Shown here: piece after piece, positions 1 to 9,030 of the stretch
How the letters are laid out: each line of letters opens with the position of its first letter
Numbering within the stretch: the first letter of the stretch is position 1
Assembly: GCF_002251945.1 (NCBI RefSeq)
Contig: NZ_NDHW01000064.1
Location: 1-64,000, forward strand
Direction: 5' to 3'
Length of the DNA stretch: 64,000 bases
Source of the DNA: Pseudanabaena sp. SR411
GTDB taxonomy: Bacteria; Cyanobacteriota; Cyanobacteriia; Pseudanabaenales; Pseudanabaenaceae
Made by a program: the position numbers and the translations under genes
The notes under the pieces: model-generated
Database searches by the model: none
Told to the model about the DNA's origin: nothing
Seen by the model: only the letters and a program-made list of their open reading frames with translations

Positions 1-132
1 ATTTTTAAAATTCTTTCTTTGGCTTATCGTAATCGTCGTCGTCGTTTTGGTTTACGTTGTAATTTGATTGCTGCCATTTATAACTTTGAAGTCTCTCTTC
101 CTGCTTCTAAAACTTTCTCTCCACAGTCTTAA
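1..132 (+). mobile_element. C-terminal end of an IS5-type transposase (partial)
   Basis: Frame 1 is open from the window edge to a TAA at 130-132 and encodes about 43 residues. They include an arginine-rich stretch (AYRNRRRRFGLR) followed by NLIAAIYNFE. This resembles the C-terminus of IS5-group DDE transposases that are common in cyanobacteria. The start and catalytic core lie outside the window, so it cannot be judged whether the element is intact. No terminal inverted repeat could be paired because the other end is missing. The family call rests on recognition of the C-terminal motif only. Confidence 0.65.
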
Positions 133-161
133 TTTCAGTTCTGCAAGAGGTCTAACCAAGA

Positions 162-275
162 AATAGCGTTGCGGCGCTTCGCGCCGCAACGTCTATTCTT
201 TCACTGGGAAGGGAGTAGAACATAAAACCCTAAAGAGAATGGAGATGCGAAGCACCTCTATTCTCTTTAGGGTTT
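162..275. repeat. Two intergenic stem-loops downstream of hemH
   Basis: The first hairpin (stem 168-177 with 181-190) has a GCGGCGC/GCGCCGC stem around TTC. The second (224-240 with 259-275) is a 17-bp perfect stem with a GC-rich internal loop. They lie between the transposase end and the 3' end of the minus-strand ferrochelatase gene, so they may act as terminators. They belong to the hairpin-repeat families found throughout the window. Confidence 0.75.
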
Positions 276-314
276 TGAAGAGAAAACACTATTTCTCTTT
301 TGGAAGTGATTCTG

Positions 315-1328
315 CTAAGCTACGATCGCTGCCGCTTTAGTTGTTCCGAGTGATTCCATTACCAATTCTGCAAGGTCATTGATAAAAATTGGATGACTAT
401 TTAAAGCAGGAACGCGATCAAAGTTGTGAATACCCGCTTCTTCTGCAACTTCACGATACTCAATATCGATTTCTTGCAAAGTCTCAATATGCTCCGACAC
501 AAAACTGATCGGCACAACTAAAAGATCGTTAACGCCACGCTTTGCTAAATTCTTAATTGCTTCTTCAGTATAGGGTTGGAGCCATTCGACGGGACCAACA
601 CGACTTTGATAAGCGAGGGTATGCGCGTTATAGCGTTGATAGTCTCGGCGCAAAGCCTTCATAATCCCGTCAACACAGTTTTCCATTTCTGATTGATAGG
701 GATCGCCGTATTTGGTGACATATTTCACAGGTACACCGTGAGCACTGAAGAAAATATGCACATTCTCAGGTTCGGCAAAATCCTGTAATTTTGCATCAAT
801 TAATTGATTCATCGCCCGAATATAGCCAGTGCGCTCGTACCAAGATTTAATTGTGATTCTCTCGATCGCTTGGAGTTCAGGGTCATTTTCCCAAAGTACA
901 TCGAGTTGCTTAATGCTCGAACCACTAGTGCTGATGGAGTATTGTGGATATAAAGGCAACACCACAAGGCGTGTAATGCCATCCTGTTTGATTTGGGCGA
1001 TCGCTTCTTCTGTGTAGGGATGCCAGTAGCGCATGGCAACATATACCTTGGCATCAACTCCATGACGCTGCAAAACGTTTTCAATATTTTCACCCTGCTC
1101 CTCAGTAATCTGACGCAACGGTGAGCCACCACCAATCATGCGATAATTTTCTTGACTGATGGGAGCGCGGCTAGCAGCGATCAGTGAGGCGATCGGCTTT
1201 TGTAAAAAAGGAAAGGGGAGGCGAATGATTTCTGGATCAGCGAATAGGTTATACAAGAAAAGATAGACATCTTCTAACTTTTCAGGACCTCCCAAGTTTA
1301 ATAGCATTACTCCAACGCGACCAGACAT
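315..1328 (-). CDS. hemH: Ferrochelatase
   Basis: The 337-residue product inserts Fe2+ into protoporphyrin IX, the last step of protoheme synthesis. It opens with [12 protein letters not shown], the family N-terminus. The metal-binding and catalytic His lies in FFSAHGVPV (His197), and FVSEHIETL at 276-284 supplies the second active-site segment. Most cyanobacterial ferrochelatases are about 385 residues and end in a linker plus a chlorophyll a/b-binding-like (HLIP) helix. Here the protein stops right after the catalytic core (..[13 protein letters not shown]), and no such helix is visible downstream. The ATG at 1328 fits the family start. hemA lies elsewhere in the window, so the heme genes are not an operon. 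Confidence 0.95.
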   Translation of the reverse strand: MSGRVGVMLLNLGGPEKLEDVYLFLYNLFADPEIIRLPFPFLQKPIASLIAASRAPISQENYRMIGGGSPLRQITEEQGENIENVLQRHGVDAKVYVAMRYWHPYTEEAIAQIKQDGITRLVVLPLYPQYSISTSGSSIKQLDVLWENDPELQAIERITIKSWYERTGYIRAMNQLIDAKLQDFAEPENVHIFFSAHGVPVKYVTKYGDPYQSEMENCVDGIMKALRRDYQRYNAHTLAYQSRVGPVEWLQPYTEEAIKNLAKRGVNDLLVVPISFVSEHIETLQEIDIEYREVAEEAGIHNFDRVPALNSHPIFINDLAELVMESLGTTKAAAIVA

Positions 1329-1539
1329 AAAGCAATTTCCTAAATTTGATAAGTTGATAGTTTGATTAATATGAGTGACGCAAAGCCTCGCTCATAATGA
1401 TGAATAAATGGATTATTTTATTAAATGAAATTTTAAAACGCTGTCTAAAATCTTAGTCTAAGTTATAGATAAGTATAAGCTTTTGTTTTGGGGTGCTTAG
1501 ACATAAAGTAGGGTGTAATAAAGCAACATCTTAACCCTA

Positions 1540-1923
1540 TTACTTATCTAACCATTGCTTGACACAGGCTTCCAACAAATCAATATCTAAAGGCTTTGTC
1601 AGATAATCATCACAACCAGAGGCGATCGCCGATTCTTTATCTCCTTTCATCGCATGAGCCGTGACCGCAATTATGGGGATATGGGCGGTGCGATCGCTAG
1701 CTTTGAGTTGTCGGGCTACTTCCCATCCATCAATTTCTGGCAAAGATAAATCTAGCAATATCAGATCAGGATGATGAGTTACTAGCCAATCTAGTGCTGA
1801 TTGACCATCTTGGATGCAAGTGACACGATAGCCTGAATCTAGAAACACCTGTTCCACCAAAACTTGGTTGTCAGGAGCATCTTCGACCACTAAGATTAGC
1901 GGTGGGCTGTTAAGTGCGGGCAT
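1540..1923 (-). CDS. Single-domain response regulator (CheY-like)
   Basis: This is a 127-residue protein made only of a receiver domain. The acidic pair E14-D15 is in LVVEDAPDN, the phosphoacceptor is Asp58 in LLDLSLPEIDG, the conserved Thr is in IIAVTAHAM, and the Lys is in DYLTKPLDI. With no output domain it probably signals by protein contact. Its ATG overlaps the 3' end of the upstream DUF362 gene by 14 bases, so the two are co-transcribed and likely translationally coupled. The cognate kinase is not adjacent. The receiver sequence resembles those of hybrid kinases that carry a C-terminal receiver. Confidence 0.88.
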   Translation of the reverse strand: MPALNSPPLILVVEDAPDNQVLVEQVFLDSGYRVTCIQDGQSALDWLVTHHPDLILLDLSLPEIDGWEVARQLKASDRTAHIPIIAVTAHAMKGDKESAIASGCDDYLTKPLDIDLLEACVKQWLDK

Positions 1924-2875
1924 AGGTGCTGAGCGGTTCTTTGATGAACTTGATATAGAGATGTTTAAAGGTCGATTTCAAGACTCTGGGCATTCCAAAG
2001 TCGATCGCCATCATCGTTTCTGGTAGTTTCCAATCGCTGCTTTGCAATTGAGCGATCGGATCGCCGATGATGTCAATTGCATCAAGATCGCTACAAAGTC
2101 CTGTGCGGATCGCGGCTGCAACCGTCGGCACATCGAGAGGTTTAACTCCAAGGATCTCCACCATAACGCGATCGAGTGCAAAAACATCACAGGAAGCCGC
2201 TAAAACTCCTAATTCTTTTGGTTCACCAGCGCTAGGTCCATTCCCTTCATGTCCGACAATACCATCAAGGATTGTTAGTTCAGGATTAATTGCTCTTGCT
2301 GTTTCGATGAGCATTTGTGCGAATCGTTCGACATCTTTGCCAGCTTCCATATGCCACCAAGCTTTCATCTTGCCTGGAACGCAGCCAAATAGATTTTTGA
2401 CACCGAGGGTTAGGGTCAGTTGCATATGGGACTTGACCTTAGGCAAATTAATTACCACATCTGCATCCATCGCTTCTTTACTGAGACGCAAATGTTGCAG
2501 TTCACCTTCGCCCTCGGTTGCGTAGCGTTTGCCATGAAACTCGATAATTGGTAAGCCTAATTCTTCGGCAAGGGGTAACAAGCCATTCGCCTTGGCAATT
2601 CCTTTGGCACTACCGAAGGCGGGGCTATCCCCTAAAAATGGCTTCCCACCAGCGTCCTGTACCATTTTGGCGACACAGTACACCAATTCGGGACGAGTGG
2701 TGCATTCTTTGGTTGGTCGTGAGCCTGTGAGTAAGTTGGGCTTGAGGAGAACGCGATCGCCTGCTTTGACGATGCTGGACATACCTCCTAGGGGTGCAAG
2801 TACTGCCTCTAGTGCTGTCATCAGTGATGCAGTTTCGTAGCTAGAGGTATGTAGAAGACTGACGATTGGTTTCAT
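1910..2875 (-). CDS. DUF362 domain protein
   Basis: The product has 321 residues from the chosen start MKPIVSLLHTSSYE; an in-frame ATG ten codons upstream (2905) is also possible. The DUF362 signature is visible as VLLKPNLL, GDSPAFGSAKGI, VINLPKVKSHMQ and GVKNLFGCVPG. Members are often fused to or encoded near ferredoxin-type proteins, and their biochemical role is unsettled. No cysteine cluster is present here, so this is the stand-alone form. It overlaps the response-regulator gene downstream, which suggests one transcript. Neither start has a convincing Shine-Dalgarno; I prefer the second because family members begin close to the VSL(I/L) strand. Confidence 0.8.
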   Translation of the reverse strand: MKPIVSLLHTSSYETASLMTALEAVLAPLGGMSSIVKAGDRVLLKPNLLTGSRPTKECTTRPELVYCVAKMVQDAGGKPFLGDSPAFGSAKGIAKANGLLPLAEELGLPIIEFHGKRYATEGEGELQHLRLSKEAMDADVVINLPKVKSHMQLTLTLGVKNLFGCVPGKMKAWWHMEAGKDVERFAQMLIETARAINPELTILDGIVGHEGNGPSAGEPKELGVLAASCDVFALDRVMVEILGVKPLDVPTVAAAIRTGLCSDLDAIDIIGDPIAQLQSSDWKLPETMMAIDFGMPRVLKSTFKHLYIKFIKEPLSTYART

Positions 2876-2943
2876 GAATATGTCTAGAAGGTGGTGGGTC
2901 AGCAAACTATTTAAAAATATAACCTAGTAACTATGTCTTATAC

Positions 2944-3045
2944 AAAAACAGAAAATGGCTATGCCATTTTCTGTTTTTAAAACCCAGTCTCAAAACCCAA
3001 GAATTATTGGTGCGGCGCGAAGCGCCGCACCAATAATTCTTGGGT
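2944..3045. repeat. Two adjacent intergenic stem-loops
   Basis: 2944-2978 is a perfect stem around the core ATGGCTATGCCAT, a member of the TGGC-TACGCCA core family. 2995-3018 pairs perfectly with 3022-3045 (24 bp) around GAA and contains the GCGGCGC/GCGCCGC core. The gap 2876-3385 holds these, the element at 3091-3227 and a further hairpin, and no gene. Confidence 0.8.
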
Positions 3046-3090
3046 GGAAGGCAATAGTTAAGACTAAAAGCTTTTTTCAGTGCGATCATC

Positions 3091-3227
3091 GGCGCTGGCT
3101 CACTAATTAGTGATATTAAGCTGTAACTCCTATCTGGTAACGATTTCAGGCTTTAGTCACAATTTACTTGTAAAGCCTTGCTAATCAAAGGCTTCATCGC
3201 TCTATCACTAATTAGCTGTCCAGCGCC
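3091..3227. repeat. 137-bp element with 25-bp terminal inverted repeats
   Basis: The left arm 3091-3115 and the right arm 3203-3227 match at 21 of 25 positions when one is reverse-complemented. Both begin GGCGCTGG and share TAATTAGTGATA. The interior has no open frame and has short internal complementarity (AGGCTTTA / TAAAGCCT). This is the structure of a miniature inverted-repeat element. No target duplication is obvious at the borders. Confidence 0.5.
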
Positions 3228-3237
3228 CTAAGTCCAG

Positions 3238-3275
3238 ATAAAAGGAAGCAACGCGAAGCTCTGCCTCCTTTTATT
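3238..3275. repeat. Imperfect intergenic stem-loop
   Basis: An AAAAGGA(A)G / CTCCTTTT stem surrounds a GC-rich loop with GCGAAGC. It resembles the other intergenic hairpins but pairs less perfectly. Confidence 0.5.
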
Positions 3276-3385
3276 TGGGCTTTATTAAGTTATTGCCATA
3301 CAATAGCTATAGATAGCCAAAACCACTGAAGGAGTGGGCTTTCATATTTCTGTATTTTTTAAAAAGTCATAATCTGAGTAAATTT

Positions 3386-3736
3386 ATGTCTATTCAAGTC
3401 TATGGCATACCCAATTGTGGGACTTGCAAAAAAGCGATCGCTTGGTTAGACAATCAAGGAATTGCCTACGAATTTATCAACACTAAAGACTATCCCCCAA
3501 CTCGCACGGCGATCGCTGAATGGGTAAATGCATTAGGAGAAAGAGTAATGCGAAATACCTCTGGACAATCCTACCGATCGCTCGGCTCTGAAAAAGAAAC
3601 ATGGTCACATATTCAATGGATTGAAGCCTATGCCAAAGATTCGATGTTGCTAAAGCGTCCTTTATTTATTAAAGATGGTAAGGCGATCGCGATCGGATTT
3701 AGAAACCCTGAAGAAATCAAGCAAAAATTAGCTTAA
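3386..3736 (+). CDS. Spx/MgsR (ArsC-family) protein
   Basis: The 116-residue protein has a thioredoxin fold of the arsenate reductase/Spx family. A redox Cys pair lies in PNCGTCKKA (Cys11, Cys14) at the end of the first strand, and the segment LLKRPLFIKDGK contains the conserved Arg-Pro cis-proline turn. Length and motif fit the Spx/MgsR-like group rather than classical ArsC. Whether it reduces a substrate with glutathione/glutaredoxin or acts as a regulator cannot be decided from sequence. It stands alone, downstream of a hairpin-rich gap. Confidence 0.85.
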   Translation: MSIQVYGIPNCGTCKKAIAWLDNQGIAYEFINTKDYPPTRTAIAEWVNALGERVMRNTSGQSYRSLGSEKETWSHIQWIEAYAKDSMLLKRPLFIKDGKAIAIGFRNPEEIKQKLA

Positions 3737-3927
3737 AATCAGCCTAAATGAGGCATCTTATAATCATACATACTCATTCTAAAGAGTGATAGTAATTCCT
3801 ATGTGAACTAACGTATATTGAATTGGTAATTATGAATTACTAGTTATCAATTCGTAATTCGTAATTTGTAATTTACTGATTGCTAAATTATCTCCAAAAA
3901 AATTCAATCACATGGGTAAAAACAACA

Positions 3928-4146
3928 ATGAGCCAAAGACTAAAGCGATGGGAGTCACCACGCAAAGAAGGTAGAAACGATAAAGGTAAAGGTGGCTCAG
4001 CACGCCAACGCCAAAAGAAAAAACAATTGCAAATGCTTCGTAAAAAATTAAAAGCAGGAATTAATTCCCAAATAAAAAGAGATGGCACTAGTGCCATCTC
4101 TTTTTGTTTTTCAGAGAAAGTTGCGAAGCAACTTTCTCTCGGCTAG
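3928..4146 (+). CDS. Small very basic hypothetical protein
   Basis: From ATG 3928 the frame gives about 72 residues. It opens MSQRLKRWESPRKEGRND and continues with a Lys/Arg/Gln-rich run (KGGSARQRQKKKQLQMLRKKLK), which suggests nucleic-acid or ribosome binding. I do not recognise the family. The last 25 or so codons run through a perfect terminator-like hairpin (4074-4106) and a second stem-loop, and the stop overlaps the convergent gene. The genuine C-terminus may therefore have been altered by hairpin insertion. The longer frame from 3880 has no clear ribosome site. Confidence 0.45.
   Translation: MSQRLKRWESPRKEGRNDKGKGGSARQRQKKKQLQMLRKKLKAGINSQIKRDGTSAISFCFSEKVAKQLSLG
4074..4138. terminator. 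Terminator hairpin plus second stem-loop
   Basis: AAAAAGAGATGGCAC pairs perfectly with GTGCCATCTCTTTTT and ends in a T-run, as expected of a bidirectional intrinsic terminator between convergent genes. A second stem, 4114-4138, has GAGAAAGTTGC/GCAACTTTCTC around GAA. Both lie within the 3' part of the small basic ORF. Confidence 0.65.
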
Positions 4147-4604
4147 TGTGTAACCACAGGAACCTGCTGAGCAAAGTCTGCATCACCAACTTCGTGAAAA
4201 TCAGTCTCACCAAAAATTGCAGTTTCAAACTTGTAATGCTTGAACTCCAGAATATTGCCCGAATTATCAGCTAAGAAAAAGGTTCGATGCTCCAAAGGTG
4301 TATCCACAAAGCGAACTTTTGGCTTTTGATAAAACTTAAGACGCTTATCATGGACTTTTTCTAATAAAGCCATCCAGTTATTTTCGGAATAAAACACTAA
4401 TCCGAAATGGCGCGGATAAATACCACGTTGCGATTCTAGAGATTCATGAACAACGTGCGCCACCAACTGGTGACCATACAAACTCATGATCAGCGAGTCA
4501 CTTGACTCGCGTCCTGCCAAACAACCCAAACCATCAATATAAAAAGCTTTGGTGCTTGGAATATCTTTGACTGGAAATGCGAGATGAAAGAGGATCTTGG
4601 TCAT
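4143..4604 (-). CDS. VOC-family protein (glyoxalase/dioxygenase fold)
   Basis: The 153-residue protein has a vicinal-oxygen-chelate fold. LFHLAFPVKDI carries the first metal-ligand His7, PRHFGLVF the second His, and NSGNILEFKHY the Glu typical of the last beta strand. Family members bind a divalent metal; the substrate cannot be inferred. The start overlaps the purF stop by four bases (ATGA), so it is translationally coupled to purF on the same minus-strand transcript, although no functional link to purine synthesis is apparent. Confidence 0.8.
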   Translation of the reverse strand: MTKILFHLAFPVKDIPSTKAFYIDGLGCLAGRESSDSLIMSLYGHQLVAHVVHESLESQRGIYPRHFGLVFYSENNWMALLEKVHDKRLKFYQKPKVRFVDTPLEHRTFFLADNSGNILEFKHYKFETAIFGETDFHEVGDADFAQQVPVVTH

Positions 4605-6139
4605 GTTGCCGTATTTTCTAGCATAAGTTTGGTGCGCTTGAGTTTATCAGGAACTTCAATTGGATATTTTCCTGTAAAACAAGCCGTGCAAAAATGCGTG
4701 GTATCAATTTGTGTCGCTTTTAACATTGCGTCGTGGCTGAGATACGCAAGCGTATCAACCTCAATCTGTTTGGCGATCGCATCGACAGATTTCTGTGCTG
4801 CGATCAAATGATCTTGCGAGTCCGTATCAATACCATAAAAACAAGGGTGAGTAACAGGAGGCGAAGAAATACGCATATGTACCTCAGTTGCACCAGCCTC
4901 ACGCAATGCTCTTACTATTTTACGACTCGTCGTTCCCCTTACGATCGAATCATCAATCACAATTACCCGTTTACCCTGCAAAACATCCTTAAGTGTATTG
5001 AGTTTCATACGGATGCCAGACTCCCGCATCGCTTGGGTTGGCTGGATAAAAGTACGCCCTACATAGCGGTTTTTAATCAAAGCCTCACCGTAGGGAATCC
5101 CTGACTCTCGTGAAAATCCGATCGCCGCAGGAATGCCCGAATCTGGCACACCGATCACAATATCGGCATCCACAAAGCTTTCTTTGGCTAATTCTCGCCC
5201 AATTCTCAATCTGTAAGTGTAAAGACTTTCATCATGCATGACACTATCGGGTCTTGCAAAATAAATCATCTCAAAAACACAGAGTTTTGGTTGTGATTCT
5301 TCCCATTGCCAAGACTCAATCCCTTTGTCCATGGTAATGATCACTAGTTCTCCAGCTTTGACCTCACGGACATATTCTGCACCGATAATATCTAAGCCAC
5401 AGGTTTCTGAAGACAAGACATAGGAACCATCGGTCGTTTTGCCGATCACCAAAGGACGTACACCATAGGCATCCCTAGCGCCGATAAGCGCATTAGGAGT
5501 TGCCATCACTAAGCTGAACGCGCCATGGCAACGCTTCAGAGCCGTAATGATCGCTGCTTGCCAATTTTTGCCCTCCTCTACAGCTTCGCAAACTGCAAAA
5601 GCAATTCCTTCAGAATCGGTAGTTGATTCGAGGGCATGACCCTGAGCCGACAGTTCGCCACGTAACTCAGTGGCATTGACTAAGTTGCCATTGTGAGCAA
5701 GGGAGAAATCACCCAATCTCGTATTTATGACAATTGGTTGAGCGTTACAAACCTTACTCGAGCCTGTGGTCGAATAGCGGTTATGCCCAATTCCTAAAGC
5801 ACCTTTCATTTCTGAGAGGATCGTTTCATTAAATACTTGGGCAACTAGTCCCATGGCTTTGTGAGTATGGGTCGTGCCGCGATCATCGTAGACAGTAATA
5901 CCTGCTGATTCTTGCCCACGATGCTGTAAGGCATACAGACCAAAGTATACAAGTTTAGCAACATCCCCTTCTGCTGCTAGTACCCCGAAAACACCACAAG
6001 CTTCCTGTGGTTTGTCCGTCTCAATGTCATTGTTAAAATCTAGATCATCAAAATCGGTATGATTTATAAGGTTCTTAGGCATCTCATCAGCAAAAACAGA
6101 ATGGTCAGAATGGTCTGGCAACATAGCAGTTATACGCAA
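4601..6139 (-). CDS. purF: Amidophosphoribosyltransferase
   Basis: The 512-residue protein catalyses the first committed step of purine synthesis (PRPP + glutamine to phosphoribosylamine). The N-terminal nucleophile is Cys48 in EACGVFGV, so a roughly 47-residue propeptide must be removed; a shorter start at Met20 is possible. The PRPP loop is VIVIDDSIVRGTTSR (392-406). Cys287 (KLCVFE), Cys433 (HPCFYG) and Cys484/Cys487 (FCTAC) match the four ligands of the 4Fe-4S cluster in the Bacillus-type, oxygen-sensitive enzyme. A VOC gene follows with a four-base overlap. Confidence 0.96.
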   Translation of the reverse strand: MRITAMLPDHSDHSVFADEMPKNLINHTDFDDLDFNNDIETDKPQEACGVFGVLAAEGDVAKLVYFGLYALQHRGQESAGITVYDDRGTTHTHKAMGLVAQVFNETILSEMKGALGIGHNRYSTTGSSKVCNAQPIVINTRLGDFSLAHNGNLVNATELRGELSAQGHALESTTDSEGIAFAVCEAVEEGKNWQAAIITALKRCHGAFSLVMATPNALIGARDAYGVRPLVIGKTTDGSYVLSSETCGLDIIGAEYVREVKAGELVIITMDKGIESWQWEESQPKLCVFEMIYFARPDSVMHDESLYTYRLRIGRELAKESFVDADIVIGVPDSGIPAAIGFSRESGIPYGEALIKNRYVGRTFIQPTQAMRESGIRMKLNTLKDVLQGKRVIVIDDSIVRGTTSRKIVRALREAGATEVHMRISSPPVTHPCFYGIDTDSQDHLIAAQKSVDAIAKQIEVDTLAYLSHDAMLKATQIDTTHFCTACFTGKYPIEVPDKLKRTKLMLENTAT

Positions 6140-6222
6140 TACATTAGTTTGGGTAGAAGAGAAAAGCCCACTCTATAGATCGTACCAGTGTTAAGCATTT
6201 CTTAACCAAAATTAGCAAAGCA

Positions 6223-6273
6223 AACCCAGAAGGAGGAGGGAGACACTCTGCGTTGCCCTCCTCCTTCTGGGTT
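6223..6273. repeat. 18-bp stem-loop between purF and glpX
   Basis: AACCCAGAAGGAGGAGGG (6223-6240) pairs perfectly with 6256-6273. It lies in the divergent intergenic region, upstream of both genes, so it is not a terminator for either. It belongs to the AACCC-ended hairpin repeats. Confidence 0.7.
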
Positions 6274-6337
6274 TTAATTTGTCCTTCTGCCCTGTAAACT
6301 TAATTACGAGGTTGTGTAGTAAGGCACAACTAACTTA

Positions 6338-6380
6338 ATTTTGTTTTCTGTTTCTAGAAATTTTCTAGAGCATAACAAAA
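6338..6380 (+). promoter_or_regulatory. Inverted repeat upstream of glpX
   Basis: An outer arm TTTTGTT (6339-6345) pairs with AACAAAA (6374-6380) and encloses a near-perfect palindrome CTAGAAA-TTTTCTAG (6354-6368). It ends about 43 bases before the glpX ATG, so it could be an operator or a leader hairpin. The assignment is positional only. Confidence 0.3.
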
Positions 6381-6422
6381 AATCATAGTTATAAAATTTA
6401 GATAAAGCAAGGATTCCTAAAC

Positions 6423-7466
6423 ATGGATAGTACAATCAGCCTTGAGATTATTGAGGTCGTTGAACAGGCTGCGATCGCATCTTCTCGGTGGATGGGCTTG
6501 GGTAAAAAAGACGAAGCCGACGAAGCAGCAGTTGAAGCAATGCGCGAGCGCATGAATAAAATTCATATGCGTGGTCGTATCGTCATTGGTGAAGGTGAAC
6601 GTGACGAAGCACCCATGCTCTATATCGGTGAAGAAGTAGGTATTTGCACACAGCCAAATGCTGCCGAATTCTGTACCATCGAAGAATTACAAGAAATTGA
6701 TATCGCTGTTGACCCTTGCGAAGGGACAAACCTAGTTGCCTATGGTCAAAATGGCTCAATGGCAGTTTTGGCAATTTCTGAGCGCAATGGCTTGTTCCGC
6801 GCTCCTGACTTTTATATGGACAAACTAGCTGCACCACCTGCGGCAAAAGGTCACGTCGATATTCGCAAAACACCTACTGAAAATCTGAAAATTCTTTCGG
6901 AATGTCTAAATCGCTCGATCGAAGAATTGGTCGTCGTTGTTATGGATCGTCCTCGTCACAAAGGCTTGATCTCAGAAATCCGTGCTGCTGGCGCTCGTGT
7001 GCGTTTGATCAGTGATGGTGATGTATCCGCTGCAATTTGCTGTGGCTTTGCTGGTACAAACATCCATGCTTTGATGGGTATTGGTGCTGCTCCTGAAGGT
7101 GTTATTTCGGCAGCCGCAATGCGTTGCTTAGGTGGACATTTCCAAGGTCGTCTAGTTTATGACCCAGCCGAAGTTAATACCCCTGAAAGCGCTAAGTGGA
7201 CTCGTGAAGGTAACTTGGCTCGCCTCAAGGAAATGGGTATCGAAGATGGCGACAAGGTCTATGATGCCCATGAACTAGCTTGTGGCAAAGATGTATTGTT
7301 TGCTGGCTGTGGTATTACCCCAGGTACATTGATGGAAGGTGTCCGCTTCTTTGGTGGTGGTTGCCGTACTCAGTCTTTGGTTATCTCAACTCAATCGAAG
7401 ACTGCTCGCTTTGTTGACACCATTCACTTGACTGGTGATGCTCCTAAGACTATTAATTTGCGTTAA
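6423..7466 (+). CDS. glpX: Class II fructose-1,6-/sedoheptulose-1,7-bisphosphatase
   Basis: The 347-residue enzyme dephosphorylates FBP and SBP in the Calvin cycle; cyanobacterial GlpX-type enzymes are known to be bifunctional. Family motifs are [18 protein letters not shown] (metal-binding acidic residues), [12 protein letters not shown], a second substrate segment around [13 protein letters not shown], and GGCRTQSLV near the C-terminus. Length is normal. Two strong stem-loops separate it from hemA, in the same orientation. The upstream inverted repeat may be regulatory. Confidence 0.96.
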   Translation: MDSTISLEIIEVVEQAAIASSRWMGLGKKDEADEAAVEAMRERMNKIHMRGRIVIGEGERDEAPMLYIGEEVGICTQPNAAEFCTIEELQEIDIAVDPCEGTNLVAYGQNGSMAVLAISERNGLFRAPDFYMDKLAAPPAAKGHVDIRKTPTENLKILSECLNRSIEELVVVVMDRPRHKGLISEIRAAGARVRLISDGDVSAAICCGFAGTNIHALMGIGAAPEGVISAAAMRCLGGHFQGRLVYDPAEVNTPESAKWTREGNLARLKEMGIEDGDKVYDAHELACGKDVLFAGCGITPGTLMEGVRFFGGGCRTQSLVISTQSKTARFVDTIHLTGDAPKTINLR

Positions 7467-7476
7467 TAACTTAGTT

Positions 7477-7567
7477 AGAATTACTAGCACCTGTGGTGCT
7501 AGTAATTCTAACCCCCAAAAAAGTAAAGGAAAGCGCTTCGCGCTTTCCTTTACTTTTTTGGGGGGTT
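7477..7567. repeat. Two perfect stem-loops between glpX and hemA
   Basis: 7477-7491 pairs with 7495-7509 (15 bp). 7511-7537 pairs with 7541-7567 (27 bp) around TTC with core AAGCGC/GCGCTT. Either could terminate the glpX transcript. The second has the TTCG-type loop shared by many hairpins in this window. Confidence 0.75.
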
Positions 7568-7699
7568 TAAAGAATGGTGGCAGCTATATTACAGAACGTT
7601 AAGGAGTAATAAGTACCTACTACACTAGTAGCTATCTCCTGATAAGCTCATCCAATAAGATAATTATTTCCAGTCCTAAATAAGAAACGCATTTACGAT

Positions 7700-9001
7700 A
7701 TGAATATTGCAGTTGTTGGCTTGAGTCATAAAACGGCGACTGTGGAAGTACGGGAAAAGTTGAGTATTCCCGAAGATCGCATGGAAGCAGCGATCGCTCA
7801 ACTGATGAGCTATCCGAATATTGAGGAAGCTGCAATTTTAAGCACTTGTAACCGCTTAGAGTTGTATGTAGTTACTAGCGAAGCCGAAGGTGGTATTCGT
7901 GAAATTATGCAGTTTCTTGCGGAATTTAGCCAACTACCTCTACAGTACCTGCGTCGCTATCTGTTTATTCTGCTCCGCCAAGATGCCGTAACTCATCTGA
8001 TGCGAGTTGCATCAGGCTTAGATAGTTTGGTACTTGGTGAAGGTCAAATTCTCGCTCAGGTCAAAAATACTCATCGTCTTGCCCAGCAATATAATGGGGC
8101 AGGTCGGATTCTCAACCAACTTTTTAAACAAGCTCTTTCAGCAGGTAAACGAGTTCGTACTGAAACTGAAATTGGTACGGGTGCGGTGTCAATTAGTTCG
8201 GCAGCCGTAGAACTAGCTCAAATCAAGCTGCAAAATTTATCGGATAAACATACAACGATCATTGGCGCTGGCAAGATGTCGCGTTTATTGGTAAAGCATT
8301 TGATTTCTAAAGGGGCGCAAAAGATTGCGATTGTTAATCGATCGCGCGATCGCGCTGCTGCTATGCTCAAGGAATTTGAAACTAGTGAGGCTCAGTTTGA
8401 TATTCGTCCGCTCGATCAAATGCTGGATTGTGTGTCAATTTCTGATCTTGTATTTACCAGTACTGCTTCTACAGAAGTAATTCTGAGCCGCAAAAATCTT
8501 GAAGCGATCGCTTCAAATCACACTGGCTTGACTCTCGTTGATATTTCTGTACCGCGCAATATCAGTTCTGATGTCAACGAGTTGCCGAATACCAGAGCCT
8601 ACAACGTTGATGACTTGCAAGCAGTAGTTGCCGAGAATCAAGAAAGTCGTCGCCAAATGGCGATGCAAGCCGAGATTTTGCTGGAAGGTTGTGTGGCGGA
8701 GTTTGATAGCTGGTGGCGATCGCTTGAGACTGTCCCCACGATCAGCAAGCTGCGTCAAAAGATGGAAATCATTCGTGAGCAGGAGATGGAAAAAGCACTA
8801 TCTCGCCTCGGCAATGATTTTGCTGACAAACATCAAGATGTGATCGAGAGCATGACTCGCGGCATCATTAACAAAATTCTCCATGATCCGATGGTGCAGC
8901 TTCGCGCCCAACAGGATATCGAGACGCGCCGTCGCGCGATGCAAATGTTACAAGTCCTTTTTGATCTAGATTCACCCTCTAGTCAACTTAAAGAAGGGTA
9001 A
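7700..9001 (+). CDS. hemA: Glutamyl-tRNA reductase
   Basis: The 433-residue, NADPH-dependent enzyme makes glutamate-1-semialdehyde, the first step of 5-aminolevulinate synthesis for heme, chlorophyll and bilins. The catalytic Cys50 is in [10 protein letters not shown], the [14 protein letters not shown] block is intact, and the NADPH-binding GAGKM is at 189-193. The C-terminal dimerisation domain is complete. The gene follows glpX, an arrangement seen in other cyanobacteria, and ends at a strong intrinsic terminator. Confidence 0.97.
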   Translation: MNIAVVGLSHKTATVEVREKLSIPEDRMEAAIAQLMSYPNIEEAAILSTCNRLELYVVTSEAEGGIREIMQFLAEFSQLPLQYLRRYLFILLRQDAVTHLMRVASGLDSLVLGEGQILAQVKNTHRLAQQYNGAGRILNQLFKQALSAGKRVRTETEIGTGAVSISSAAVELAQIKLQNLSDKHTTIIGAGKMSRLLVKHLISKGAQKIAIVNRSRDRAAAMLKEFETSEAQFDIRPLDQMLDCVSISDLVFTSTASTEVILSRKNLEAIASNHTGLTLVDISVPRNISSDVNELPNTRAYNVDDLQAVVAENQESRRQMAMQAEILLEGCVAEFDSWWRSLETVPTISKLRQKMEIIREQEMEKALSRLGNDFADKHQDVIESMTRGIINKILHDPMVQLRAQQDIETRRRAMQMLQVLFDLDSPSSQLKEG

Positions 9002-9002
9002 C

Positions 9003-9030
9003 AAAAAAGCCGCCTTTAGGCGGCTTTTTT
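9003..9030 (+). terminator. Intrinsic terminator of hemA
   Basis: An AAAAAAGCCGCC / GGCGGCTTTTTT stem with a short TTTA loop and a T-tract begins immediately after the hemA stop. Confidence 0.9.
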
